Shown piece after piece: positions 17,856-25,952 of a stretch of 64,000 nt of DNA. Each line of letters opens with the position of its first letter. Position 1 is the stretch's first letter. The notes beneath the pieces are model-generated. The model saw nothing but the letters and a program-made list of their open reading frames with translations, was not told the origin of the DNA and made no database searches. The translations under genes were made by a program, and so were the position numbers. The stretch comes from Streptomyces hyderabadensis (lineage in GTDB: Bacteria > Actinomycetota > Actinomycetes > Streptomycetales > Streptomycetaceae): positions 1-64,000 of the forward strand of contig NZ_JAIOJZ010000030.1 of the NCBI RefSeq assembly GCF_020404845.1, in the 5' to 3' direction.

Positions 17856-19007
17856 ATGTCCGCTGCCCTCGCGCGGCTCACCTCCCACGGCACCGACCGC
17901 CGCGCGGCCGCCGACGCGTTCCGAACACGCCACCACGGCGGGGTGATCGGCTACGTCGGCGCCGACGTCCCCGTCGAGTACCTCACCGCGGCCGGCCTGC
18001 TGCCCCTGCGCCTGTCCGGCGACCCGGGCACGCCGAGCACGGACGGCGACCGCTACCTCGGCACCGGCCTGGACCCGGCGGCCCGATCCGTCCTCACCCG
18101 GCTGCTCGCAGGCGACTTCGGCCCGCTGGACGGCATCGTCGTCTCACGCGACAGCGAGGCCTCCCTGCGGCTGTTCTACGCACTGCGCGAACTGCGCCGG
18201 GTGGACCCCGCCCTGGCCCTGCCGCCGGTGCACCTGGTCGACGTACTGCACCTGCCGCACCGCACGACCACCCGCTACGTGCGCGCCAAGCTCGGCCAGT
18301 TGCGCGCCACCGTGGAGACCTGGGCCGGCCGTTCGATCGACGACCGGGCACTCGCCGACGCCATCGGCGCCCACGACCGGCTCCGGGAACTGCTCACCCG
18401 CATCTCCGCCCTGCGCCGGTCGCAGCCGGCCCGCCTCACCGGAACCCAGACGCTCACCGTCGTGGCCGCGACCACCGCACTGCCCGTCGAGCGTGCCACC
18501 GCGCTGCTCGAAGAACTGCTCACCGAGGCGGACCACCTGCCCGAACACGAAGGACTCAGAGTGTTCCTCACCGGAAGCCCGCACGACACGGGCCACGTCT
18601 ACACCGCCCTGGAGGACAGCGGCCTGCTCGTCGTCGGTGAGGACCACGACTGGGGCGACCTGCTCTCCCTGCGCCGGACCGCGGCCCCCACCGAGGCCGC
18701 CCTCGCCGAGCGCTATCAGTACAACGGGCCCTCCGCACCCCGGGCCTCGATCCGCGCCCGCGCCGCACACACCCGGCGTGCGGCGCGGGAGTGCGGTGCG
18801 CAGGCACTGGTGAGCTACGCCCGGGTGCACGACGACGCCCCGGGCTGGGACTACCCGGCCCAGCGGGAGGCGACCGGACTGCCGTCCGTGCTGCTGAGCC
18901 GGCAGCCGTACGGCGCGCTCGGCGACGAGGCGGCCGAAGCACTGGCGGGACTGGTGCGGACGACGCAGCCGACCGGGCCGCGTGCCCGCGCGGAGGCGGC
19001 CCGATGA
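17856..19007 (+). CDS. 2-hydroxyacyl-CoA dehydratase/benzoyl-CoA reductase-like subunit lacking Fe-S cysteines
   Basis: A 383-residue protein with the HgdA/HgdB-type layout: the N-terminal family motif VPVEYLTAAGLLPLRLSGD, a central helical region and a final Rossmann-like part. Characterised family members hold a [4Fe-4S] cluster with three Cys. At the positions I would align there is LDPAARS (usually a Cys-Pro pair), VVSRDSEAS (usually Cys-Asp) and ARVHDDAPGWDYP (usually Phe-Cys-Asp). The only Cys in the protein (ARECGAQ) is elsewhere. An AGGAGG-like site precedes ATG 17856. The stop overlaps the next gene by 4 bp. Family membership is fairly secure; dehydratase chemistry is doubtful. Confidence 0.75.
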   Translation: MSAALARLTSHGTDRRAAADAFRTRHHGGVIGYVGADVPVEYLTAAGLLPLRLSGDPGTPSTDGDRYLGTGLDPAARSVLTRLLAGDFGPLDGIVVSRDSEASLRLFYALRELRRVDPALALPPVHLVDVLHLPHRTTTRYVRAKLGQLRATVETWAGRSIDDRALADAIGAHDRLRELLTRISALRRSQPARLTGTQTLTVVAATTALPVERATALLEELLTEADHLPEHEGLRVFLTGSPHDTGHVYTALEDSGLLVVGEDHDWGDLLSLRRTAAPTEAALAERYQYNGPSAPRASIRARAAHTRRAARECGAQALVSYARVHDDAPGWDYPAQREATGLPSVLLSRQPYGALGDEAAEALAGLVRTTQPTGPRARAEAAR

Positions 19008-20257
19008 GCGCCGCCCGGCTGGCCTCCGCGTCGGCGGCGACCGCCCACCAGCGGCAGTGGTTCGCCGACCTGAGGGAGGAAGCGGCGGACGGCGGGCCCC
19101 TCGCGCTGGTCAACGCCGACGCCCCGCAGGAGATCTTCCGCGCCATGGGCATCCCGTACGTCGTCAACCAGTGGTGGTCCTCGATCGTCACGGCCAAACG
19201 ACGTGCCCAGGACTACCTCGGACTGCTGCGCGAGCGCGGCTACCCCGACGACAGCGAGCAGTACAGCTCCATCCCCCTGGCCTCGGCCTTCGACCCCGAC
19301 CCGGCGAACGCGCCCTGGGGCGGCCTGCCCCGGCCCACCATCGTCCTCGCGGAGACCACGGGCGACGCCTCCCGGAAGATCTTCGACATCTGGGACACCC
19401 AGCCCGGCGTCTCCTTCTACCCCCTGGAGAGCGCCGCCGAGAACGACGTCCCCGCGCGCTGGTGGGAACTGATGCCGCGCGACTGGGAACGGGCCGTCGG
19501 GAGCGACCGCCTGGACCTGATGACCGGCGAACTCGAAGGCCTGATCAGGTTCCTGGAGCAGACCACCGGCCGGGTGTTCTCCGAGACCCGCTTCGCCGAG
19601 GTCATGGCCCTCGTCAACGAGCAGCAGGAGTGGAACCGCCGCACCCGCGACCTGATCGCCAGGGCACGCCCCTGCCCGCTGCCGGTCAACGACAGCATCC
19701 CCAGCGTGATGATCCCGCAGTGGCACCGCGGCACCCCCTGGGCCCGGGACGCCGCCCGCGCCTTCCACGACGAGGTCGCCGAGCGCGTGTCCACCGGCAC
19801 GTCCGTCTGCCCGCAGGAACGGGCCAGGCTCATGTGGATCGGCCGCGGGCTCTGGTTCGACCTCGACTTCTACCGGCGCTTCGAGGAGAGCCACGGCGCG
19901 GTGTTCGTCTGGTCCATGTACCTCGCGATCGCCGCCGACGGCTACCTGCGCTACGGCGGCGACCCGCTGCGCGCCCTCGCCGCCCGCTTCGCCGCCTTCT
20001 CCGACCAGCTCTACACCCCGCCGTGGTCGGCCGAGTGGTACGTGAAGGAGGCCCGCCACCACGGCGTCGACGGCGTGGTGCACCTGGTCTCCGAGGACGC
20101 CCGGGGCAGCTACTTCACCACCCGTGCCCTGGAGGCGGCCGGCATCCCGGTGCTCGAACTGCACGCCGACAACGTGGACGCCCGCAGCGCCGACGGCGAC
20201 GCCCTCACCCGCACCGTCGGCGACTGGCTCGACCGGCACGTCCTCGCCGGTGACTGA
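19004..20257 (+). CDS. Second 2-hydroxyacyl-CoA dehydratase-like subunit, also lacking cluster cysteines
   Basis: A 417-residue partner of the preceding subunit. It carries the family opening (ALVNADAPQEIFRAMGIPYVVNQWW, in parts) and closing (VDGVVHLVSEDARGS, AAGIPVLELHADNVDAR) motifs. Where cluster-binding Cys residues would be expected there is SEQYSSIPL, ETTGDASRKIF and SEDARGS. Its two Cys residues (RPCPLP, TSVCPQE) are in unrelated positions. No ATP-dependent activator ([4Fe-4S] archerase) gene is in the window. The pair may bind CoA esters and do redox-independent chemistry. The MFS gene overlaps its end by 8 bp. Confidence 0.72.
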   Translation: MSAARLASASAATAHQRQWFADLREEAADGGPLALVNADAPQEIFRAMGIPYVVNQWWSSIVTAKRRAQDYLGLLRERGYPDDSEQYSSIPLASAFDPDPANAPWGGLPRPTIVLAETTGDASRKIFDIWDTQPGVSFYPLESAAENDVPARWWELMPRDWERAVGSDRLDLMTGELEGLIRFLEQTTGRVFSETRFAEVMALVNEQQEWNRRTRDLIARARPCPLPVNDSIPSVMIPQWHRGTPWARDAARAFHDEVAERVSTGTSVCPQERARLMWIGRGLWFDLDFYRRFEESHGAVFVWSMYLAIAADGYLRYGGDPLRALAARFAAFSDQLYTPPWSAEWYVKEARHHGVDGVVHLVSEDARGSYFTTRALEAAGIPVLELHADNVDARSADGDALTRTVGDWLDRHVLAGD

Positions 20258-21722
20258 CCCGGCGCCCGCCTTGCGGACGGTGCTCTCCGGGGCGCTGGCC
20301 GCCCTGTTCGCCGGCTCGCTCACCAACACGATCGTCGGCATCGCGCTGCCGACCATCGCCGGGGAACTGGGCGGCCAGGACCAGGTGCCGTGGGTGGCGA
20401 GCGCCGCGCTGCTCACCATGACCGTGGCGACGCCGCTGTGGGGCAAGGCCGCCGACCGCAAGGGGCCCAGGCCCTTGCTCATCGCCGCGCTGGGCGTCTT
20501 CGTGGCCGGCTCGCTGGTGGCCGGCTGCGCCCTGTCGATGAGTGCGCTCATCGCCGGACGCGCACTGCAGGGCGCCGGCGCGGGCGGCGTCCTCGCGCTC
20601 ACCAACGCCCTGGTCGCGGGGCTCGTCCCGCCGCGCCAACGCGGCCTCTACACCGGCTGGTTCGGTGTGGCCTTCGGCACCGCATCCGTCGCCGGGCCCC
20701 TCGTCGGCGGGCTCCTCGTCGGTCTGCCTGGCCTCGGCTGGCGCTGGTGCTTCCTCGGCGTCGTCCCCGTCGCGCTGGCCGCCGCCCTGCTCGTCCGGCT
20801 CGCACCGCACCGCACCCCCGAGGCTCCGCGCGGCGGCGTCGACGTCCTCGGCGGCACCCTGCTCACCGCCTGCGCGTCCGGGCTCGTCCTGCTGCTCTCC
20901 GCCGGCGGCCGGGCGTGGCCGTGGCCGTCCTGGCCCACGGCCGCGCTCGGCGCCGGCGTGCTCGTGCTGGCGGTGGCCTGCGTGCGCCGCGAACGCCGCG
21001 CCGCGGACCCGATCCTGCCGCCCCGGCTCTTCGCCCGGCCCGGCCTCGCCGTGGCCTGCGCGACGAGCTTCCTGGTCGGCGCGGTCATGTTCGGCGGCGT
21101 CATCTACCTGCCCCAGTACCTCCAGGTGGTGCGGGGCCACGGCGCGACCGAGGCCGGGCTGCTCATGCTGCCCCAGGTCGGCACCATGATCGCGGCCTCC
21201 ACGCTCTCCGGATTCCTGATCAACAGGACCGGCCGCTGGAAGGTGTTCCCCGTCGTGGGCTGCGCCCTGGTGACAGCCGGCGCCGTCCTCCTGTCACCGA
21301 TCGCGCCGGACACCTCCCCGTGGTGGCTCGCCGCGGCCATGGCGGTCCTCGGCGTGGGAACCGGGCTGACCCAGCAGGTGCTGGTGCTGGTCGCGCAGAC
21401 CTCCGTCGGCACCGGCGACGTCGGGGTGGCGGGCGCGGCGGCCACCTTCAGCCGCACGCTCGGCGGAGCGGTCGGCGTGGCCGCCTTCGGCGCGATGATC
21501 TCGGCGCGGCTGCGCTCCGGGACGCCGCCCGGCCAGGAACCGGGCAGCCTGCTCGGGACCCCGGAGCGGGTGGCCGAACTGCCCGCCGAGGTCGCCGACT
21601 CCGTACGGGCCGCCTACACCGCCGGACTCGCGTCCGTGTTCCTCGTGGCCGTACCACTCGCAGTGGCCGCCCTCGCCGCCGTACTCCTGCTCCGCGAGAC
21701 CCCGCTCGACACACGCGGGTAG
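20250..21722 (+). CDS. MFS transporter, DHA2/EmrB-QacA type (14 TM)
   Basis: A 490-residue drug:H+ antiporter-like protein. It shows the motif-A loop (LWGKAADRKGPRPLL), motif C-like Gly-rich helices (FGTASVAGPLVGGLLVG) and enough hydrophobic segments for 14 membrane spans. The GTG at 20250 overlaps the dehydratase-like gene by 8 bp, making it the last gene of the operon. It may export a product or toxic intermediate, or take up the substrate. A strong terminator follows 15 bp after the stop. Confidence 0.87.
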   Translation: MTDPAPALRTVLSGALAALFAGSLTNTIVGIALPTIAGELGGQDQVPWVASAALLTMTVATPLWGKAADRKGPRPLLIAALGVFVAGSLVAGCALSMSALIAGRALQGAGAGGVLALTNALVAGLVPPRQRGLYTGWFGVAFGTASVAGPLVGGLLVGLPGLGWRWCFLGVVPVALAAALLVRLAPHRTPEAPRGGVDVLGGTLLTACASGLVLLLSAGGRAWPWPSWPTAALGAGVLVLAVACVRRERRAADPILPPRLFARPGLAVACATSFLVGAVMFGGVIYLPQYLQVVRGHGATEAGLLMLPQVGTMIAASTLSGFLINRTGRWKVFPVVGCALVTAGAVLLSPIAPDTSPWWLAAAMAVLGVGTGLTQQVLVLVAQTSVGTGDVGVAGAAATFSRTLGGAVGVAAFGAMISARLRSGTPPGQEPGSLLGTPERVAELPAEVADSVRAAYTAGLASVFLVAVPLAVAALAAVLLLRETPLDTRG

Positions 21723-21737
21723 TTCGCCGCAGTCGCA

Positions 21738-21771
21738 AGGGCCCCGCCGGACGCTCGTCCGGCGGGGCCCT
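21738..21771. terminator. Intrinsic terminator after the CoA operon
   Basis: AGGGCCCCGCCGGAC (21738-21752) pairs perfectly with its complement at 21757-21771 across a 4-nt loop. It lies between convergent genes and can serve both. Confidence 0.85.
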
Positions 21772-21789
21772 GCGCACTTGGTCGGCCGG

Positions 21790-23205
21790 TCAGCCGAGGT
21801 AGGGGCGGTTGAACACGGGCGGGTGGTAGTGCACGTAGCGCCCGGGTGCCTCCCCGGCCCGGCCGGCCGACCGGTTCAGGCCCTCCGGGGTGGCCGAGCC
21901 GGACCAGTGCCCGGTCGTCAGCCGCTCCGTCATCGCCGTGATCGCCGCGACCTGCTCGCCGGGCGTGAAGCCGCAGTGCCCGACCGACCGCACGTAACTC
22001 TGCCGCAGCAGCGCCGCCTTCCCGGCCCTACGCGCCGCCTCCCCGTACGACTGCTGCTGGGCGACGGTGGAGATCTGGTCGCCGATCGGATTGACCGTGA
22101 GCACCGGGATCTCCAGGTCACCGTCGAAGACGATGCCCTTCTCCAGGTACGCCACCGCCGCCGGGTCGGCCCGGATCCTCGGCGCCCGGGCCAGGACCCC
22201 GAGGTCGGCGCGGACGTCCAGGCCCGCACGGGAGTACATCTCCCGGACCGTCCGCCGCTGTTCAGGGCTCGCCGACGCGAACTGACGAGCGTAGTCGACG
22301 CCTGTGTTCCACGAGGGGTTGCCGCCCGCCAGGGTCTCGATGGACCGCCGACTGCTCATCGCCTGGCCGATGTACGGCTGCGCGCCGCCGGCCAGGGCCA
22401 GGTACATGCCCTCCTGCACGGCGTCCGCGTCGCCGGGACCGGGCATCGGCGTCGGCGCGCCGTCGGCGTCCAGGCCCCAGCCCGGCAACTGCCCGATCGC
22501 CGCGGCCAGTGCGATCCGGGCCCGGCCCGCAGGGGTCTGCTGGGCGGAGGCCAGCGCCGACCTCCAGCGCGCGGTGGCCTGTTCGGTGTCGGCGGGAATT
22601 CCCGTGACCGGGAGCGTGCTGTCGGGGAAGAGCAGGTTCTTCAGCGTGAAGACGGTGTCCAGCTTCTGGTTCCACTGCCCCACGGCGCCGCCGAGACCGC
22701 CGCAGAAGGGCACGGCGGCGTCGAAGACGTCAGGGTGGACCTGCGCGGCACCCGCCGACACGAAACCGCCCATCGAGCGCCCGGAGGCGACGGCCCACCG
22801 GGGACGGCCGACGCTCTCCTCGAACCGCCCGAGCGCCGAAGCCTGGTTGTCGATGGCCTCGGCGATGCGCCAGCCCGTGACGTCGCGGGTGGTGCCGCCC
22901 ACGGCATAACCCCGCCCGGTGAGTTCCGCGGTGAGCGGCTCCCCGGCGGGGCGGCTCACGAAGTCGAGGTCGACGATCACCACGCCGTTCCAGCGGTCGG
23001 GGACCACGAACCGGTACGGAGTGCCGTCGGCCAACTGCCCACCCGTACAGGTCACGTCGGCGGGACTCCCCACGGGACACGGCGCGCCGCCGCGCGGCCC
23101 GGCCTCCGCCGTCGGGGCGGCGAGCGCGGCCACGCCGACAGCCGCCAGGCACACGGCGACAGCGTCGCGCAGCCTTCTCGTTCCCATGGTCCTCCTCGTC
23201 GTCAT
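21790..23205 (-). CDS. Secreted alpha/beta hydrolase (serine esterase/peptidase-like)
   Basis: An exported hydrolase of about 471 residues. A basic n-region (RRLRD), a hydrophobic core and an AxA-type site (PTAEAG) form a Sec signal. The mature protein has the nucleophile elbow ASGRSMGGFVSAG and a late His (VGHCGFTPGEQ) in the position of the catalytic base. Six Cys residues (for example GAPCPVG, DVTCTG, VPFCGG) suggest disulfides outside the cell. The start is ambiguous: ATG 23205 has GAGGA at 5 nt and ATG 23187 has a site at only 3 nt. It lies 23 bp after another secreted hydrolase and is probably cotranscribed. Confidence 0.7.
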   Translation of the reverse strand: MTTRRTMGTRRLRDAVAVCLAAVGVAALAAPTAEAGPRGGAPCPVGSPADVTCTGGQLADGTPYRFVVPDRWNGVVIVDLDFVSRPAGEPLTAELTGRGYAVGGTTRDVTGWRIAEAIDNQASALGRFEESVGRPRWAVASGRSMGGFVSAGAAQVHPDVFDAAVPFCGGLGGAVGQWNQKLDTVFTLKNLLFPDSTLPVTGIPADTEQATARWRSALASAQQTPAGRARIALAAAIGQLPGWGLDADGAPTPMPGPGDADAVQEGMYLALAGGAQPYIGQAMSSRRSIETLAGGNPSWNTGVDYARQFASASPEQRRTVREMYSRAGLDVRADLGVLARAPRIRADPAAVAYLEKGIVFDGDLEIPVLTVNPIGDQISTVAQQQSYGEAARRAGKAALLRQSYVRSVGHCGFTPGEQVAAITAMTERLTTGHWSGSATPEGLNRSAGRAGEAPGRYVHYHPPVFNRPYLG

Positions 23206-23228
23206 GGTCGTCCTCGTCGTCACGGCGC

Positions 23229-25013
23229 TCACCGCGCGATCGGCAGGGTGACGGACGATGCGTGCGCGGGCTCGCGGTGCACGGTGTACACGGGGGCCGG
23301 GCTCAGCTCGGTGCGGTCGCTCTCGCGCACATCGGCCCCGGTGACGGTCACCCGCAGCCGGTGCCCGGCGGGCACCACCGAGGACAGCGGCAGCATGTCG
23401 AAGTCGACGCGTTCCGCGCGGCCCTCGGGCATGGGTTCGGCGTCGCCCGCGTTGCCGCGGTGCCAGGGCGTGCCAAGCACGTCGTAGGGCGCGCGCTGCG
23501 TGCTGCGCAGTGCCAGGCGGATCCGACCGTCGGTGAGGATGCGCACGGTGCCGTCCGGGGCGACGTCGGAGAGGTAGGCGAAGACATTGCCGTCGGGTGC
23601 GGTGGAGGACAGGTGCAGCGAGACCTCGGGGTGGCCGGTGAGTTCGACGTCGTCCCGCAGGGGAGCCGTGGTGTAGGTCAGCCCCTTCTCGTCCTGCGGG
23701 CAGGTCTGGGCGAGCCCGACCGGCTCGGGGCAGCTCACCGAGTAGTCGATCCGGTAGGTGTCACCGGCGCCGTGGCCGCGTGGCCGTGAGCGGTCCAGCG
23801 TGCCGTCGTTGACCGAGCCGACGGTGCCGCTGCTGCCGCCGTCCAGGTAGTAGCGGGTCTGGCGGGCACGCGGGTTCGGCGGCCACTGCCGGGCGTCCCG
23901 CCACTGTCCCGTGCCGTCGGACGAGCCGGTGTAGTAGTGCACCGGCGGCTCCTGCATGATGCCGTTGTCGACGCCCTTGAGCCAGTAGTCGAAGAACCGG
24001 TGCCGCTCGGCGACGATGTCGAAGCCCTCGCTGCCGCAGTGCGGCCACGGGCCGACGAGGACCTTGTGCGGGTTCGACAAGGTCGCCGCGCTGACCAGAC
24101 TCTCCTTGCGGAAGTCGTCGTCCCAGCCGTCGAAGCTGTAGACGGGGACGCCGGAGCGCTCGATCGCGTCCTTGTAGGTGGCGACGCTGTACTCGTGCCA
24201 GGGCCGAGTACCCACCGATGCGACCTCGCTGTCCCGGTAGGGGGCCGCCTGCCACATGTCCTTCAGCGAAGTGTTCGCCTGGTGTTCCGCCACCGCCTGA
24301 CGCAGCAGCGAGCCGTCGCCGTCCGCGTCGACCGGCAGGTTGCGCAGGTCCTCTTCACGCGTGCGGTTGGGACCGGCCCCCCAGTTGGCCCTGATCCCGC
24401 CCCGCTGGAAGGCGTCGTACTTGTGGAAGGAGTAGTTGCCAGCGAAGACGGCCTCGAGATGGGGAGCCCCCACGGTCGCCGCCTGCATCGCCGCGTCGCC
24501 CGTGTTGGAACAGCCGAACACACCGACGTGGCCGTCGCTCCAGGACTGAGCGGCCAGCCACTCGGTGACGTCGTAGGCGTCGGACGCCTCCGTGCGGGAG
24601 TGATAGCCCGTCATGGTGCCGAAGGAGGCGCCGTTGCCCCGGCGGTCGACGAACGCCACCGTGTAGCCGTATCTGGTGAGTTCGGCCATGCCGCTGGTGA
24701 CCCCGCGCAGGCTGACCGTGCCGTCCTCGGCGCGTGAGGCCCTGCTGAGCTGGTGCTCCCACACGACGGGGAAGGGACGCTCGACCGCCTTGCCGTCCAC
24801 GGCGGGACGGTAGAGGTCGACGGCGAGTCGGGTGCCGTCCCGTGTGGGCAGGTACTGCGAGGTGCGCACCCACTCGTCGTAGAGCACGGGGGTGTACCCC
24901 GCGTACTCACCGGGGCGGGAGACTCGTTCGTGTGTGCCGGCCACGGCCGGCGCTCCGGCAGCGGTGGTGACCAGGAGAGCCGTGAGTACGGGCGTCAACC
25001 GTTTCAGTCTCAT
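23229..25013 (-). CDS. Secreted CocE/NonD-family hydrolase (X-Pro dipeptidyl-peptidase S15 type)
   Basis: An exported 594-residue serine hydrolase. The signal peptide (MRLKRLTPVLTALLVTTAAG) is followed by the S15 domain: RDGTRLAVDLYRP, the oxyanion region YTVAFVDRRGNGAS, and a nucleophile region GVFGCSNTGDAAM in which the usual GxSYxG is written GCSNTG. Next come the HCGSEG region and the C-terminal jelly-roll of CocE proteins (FDMLPLSSVVPAGHRLRVTVTG). Cocaine-esterase and X-Pro peptidase relatives share this layout; the substrate is unknown. ATG 25013 begins the signal peptide directly. Confidence 0.85.
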   Translation of the reverse strand: MRLKRLTPVLTALLVTTAAGAPAVAGTHERVSRPGEYAGYTPVLYDEWVRTSQYLPTRDGTRLAVDLYRPAVDGKAVERPFPVVWEHQLSRASRAEDGTVSLRGVTSGMAELTRYGYTVAFVDRRGNGASFGTMTGYHSRTEASDAYDVTEWLAAQSWSDGHVGVFGCSNTGDAAMQAATVGAPHLEAVFAGNYSFHKYDAFQRGGIRANWGAGPNRTREEDLRNLPVDADGDGSLLRQAVAEHQANTSLKDMWQAAPYRDSEVASVGTRPWHEYSVATYKDAIERSGVPVYSFDGWDDDFRKESLVSAATLSNPHKVLVGPWPHCGSEGFDIVAERHRFFDYWLKGVDNGIMQEPPVHYYTGSSDGTGQWRDARQWPPNPRARQTRYYLDGGSSGTVGSVNDGTLDRSRPRGHGAGDTYRIDYSVSCPEPVGLAQTCPQDEKGLTYTTAPLRDDVELTGHPEVSLHLSSTAPDGNVFAYLSDVAPDGTVRILTDGRIRLALRSTQRAPYDVLGTPWHRGNAGDAEPMPEGRAERVDFDMLPLSSVVPAGHRLRVTVTGADVRESDRTELSPAPVYTVHREPAHASSVTLPIAR

Positions 25014-25284
25014 TGTCTGCCTTCTCCGTCCAGGCTTCTGAGAACCGGTGTGGGCCTCAGGCATGCCACGCCTGAACACAATGGTCTTGGATCGCATCGA
25101 GCGTCAATGATTGTGTCGCCTACTTCTTGTGGCGAGGGTTCGGAGAGCAGAGTGTGTCGTCGCCGACTCGCGCCGCAACAGGCGCAGTTGCGGGCAATTC
25201 ATCCACCATGCAGTCAGCTCTTCATCCCACCGAACTTCGCTATGTCGCGCAGTAGGCCGATGCGGTGGTCGCCCGACCCGGTCC

Positions 25285-25872
25285 TCACAGTTGTCGCTGA
25301 GGGCGAAGGCCGTCCAGGAAGATGTCCAGGAGTCGATCGGCTGTGACCGCGTGGCCGGACTGGTGGGCGACGGTGAAGATGCCGATCAGGGCGGCTGCGA
25401 CCTCTTCGGCGGTGACGTCGGGCCGGAGGTCTCCGGCAGTGCGGCCTGCGTCGAGAATCGTCGATATCGCACTCAGCAGCGCGTCCCTGGTCCGGGCGTG
25501 GCCGACCGCACCCGACTCGATCAGGGCGGGCAGGGTGTCGAGCATGCCGTTCTTCGTCGCGACCCAGTGTCCGAAGAGGTCCATCCAGCGCCGCATCGCA
25601 ACGGCCGGGGCTTCGCCGGCGAGCAAGTCGTGGGCGCCCTTCGTGAGGCGGACGACCTGGTCGCGGTAGACGGCCTCCACGAGGGACTCGCGTGTCGGGA
25701 AGTGGCGGTAGAGCGTCCCGATGCCCACACCGGCCTCGCGGGCGATGGCGCGCAGGGACGTCTCGGCGCCGGGTGACGCGAGCACGCGGGTCGCGACCTC
25801 CAGCAGTTGATCGCGGTTGCGGGCGGCGTCGGCCCGCGTCGCCCGCGGCTTCGAACTGGTCAAACGGATCAC
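25285..25872 (-). CDS. TetR-family transcriptional regulator
   Basis: A 195-residue TetR repressor. The N-terminal HTH (AARNRDQLLEVATRVLA, then TSLRAIAREAGVGIGTLYRHFPTRESLVEAVYRD in parts) is canonical, and the rest is a helical ligand domain. It is divergent from the quinone-reductase-like gene at 25953 with an 80-bp gap that holds a nested palindrome. That makes the reductase its likely target. Confidence 0.9.
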   Translation of the reverse strand: MIRLTSSKPRATRADAARNRDQLLEVATRVLASPGAETSLRAIAREAGVGIGTLYRHFPTRESLVEAVYRDQVVRLTKGAHDLLAGEAPAVAMRRWMDLFGHWVATKNGMLDTLPALIESGAVGHARTRDALLSAISTILDAGRTAGDLRPDVTAEEVAAALIGIFTVAHQSGHAVTADRLLDIFLDGLRPQRQL

Positions 25873-25915
25873 GCTCCGGTTATGGTGGATTTTCTAACCG
25901 GAGCATAGTCCGTTT
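25862..25915. promoter_or_regulatory. Nested TetR operator between divergent genes
   Basis: The inner arms GCTCCGGTTA (25873-25882) and TAACCGGAGC (25895-25904) are perfect complements. Outer arms AAACGGA (25862-25868) and TCCGTTT (25909-25915) share the same centre (25888.5). The site overlaps the first codons of the TetR gene and the presumed promoter of the reductase. Confidence 0.75.
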
Positions 25916-25952
25916 CGGATGACGGCCACGACCGCGAGGAAGCGAGCACGAC

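Noticed and set aside
23187-23223. Short tandem GTCGTCCTC-like repeat around the hydrolase start
   Set aside because: It is low-complexity sequence at the translation start, useful only for explaining the ambiguous start choice.
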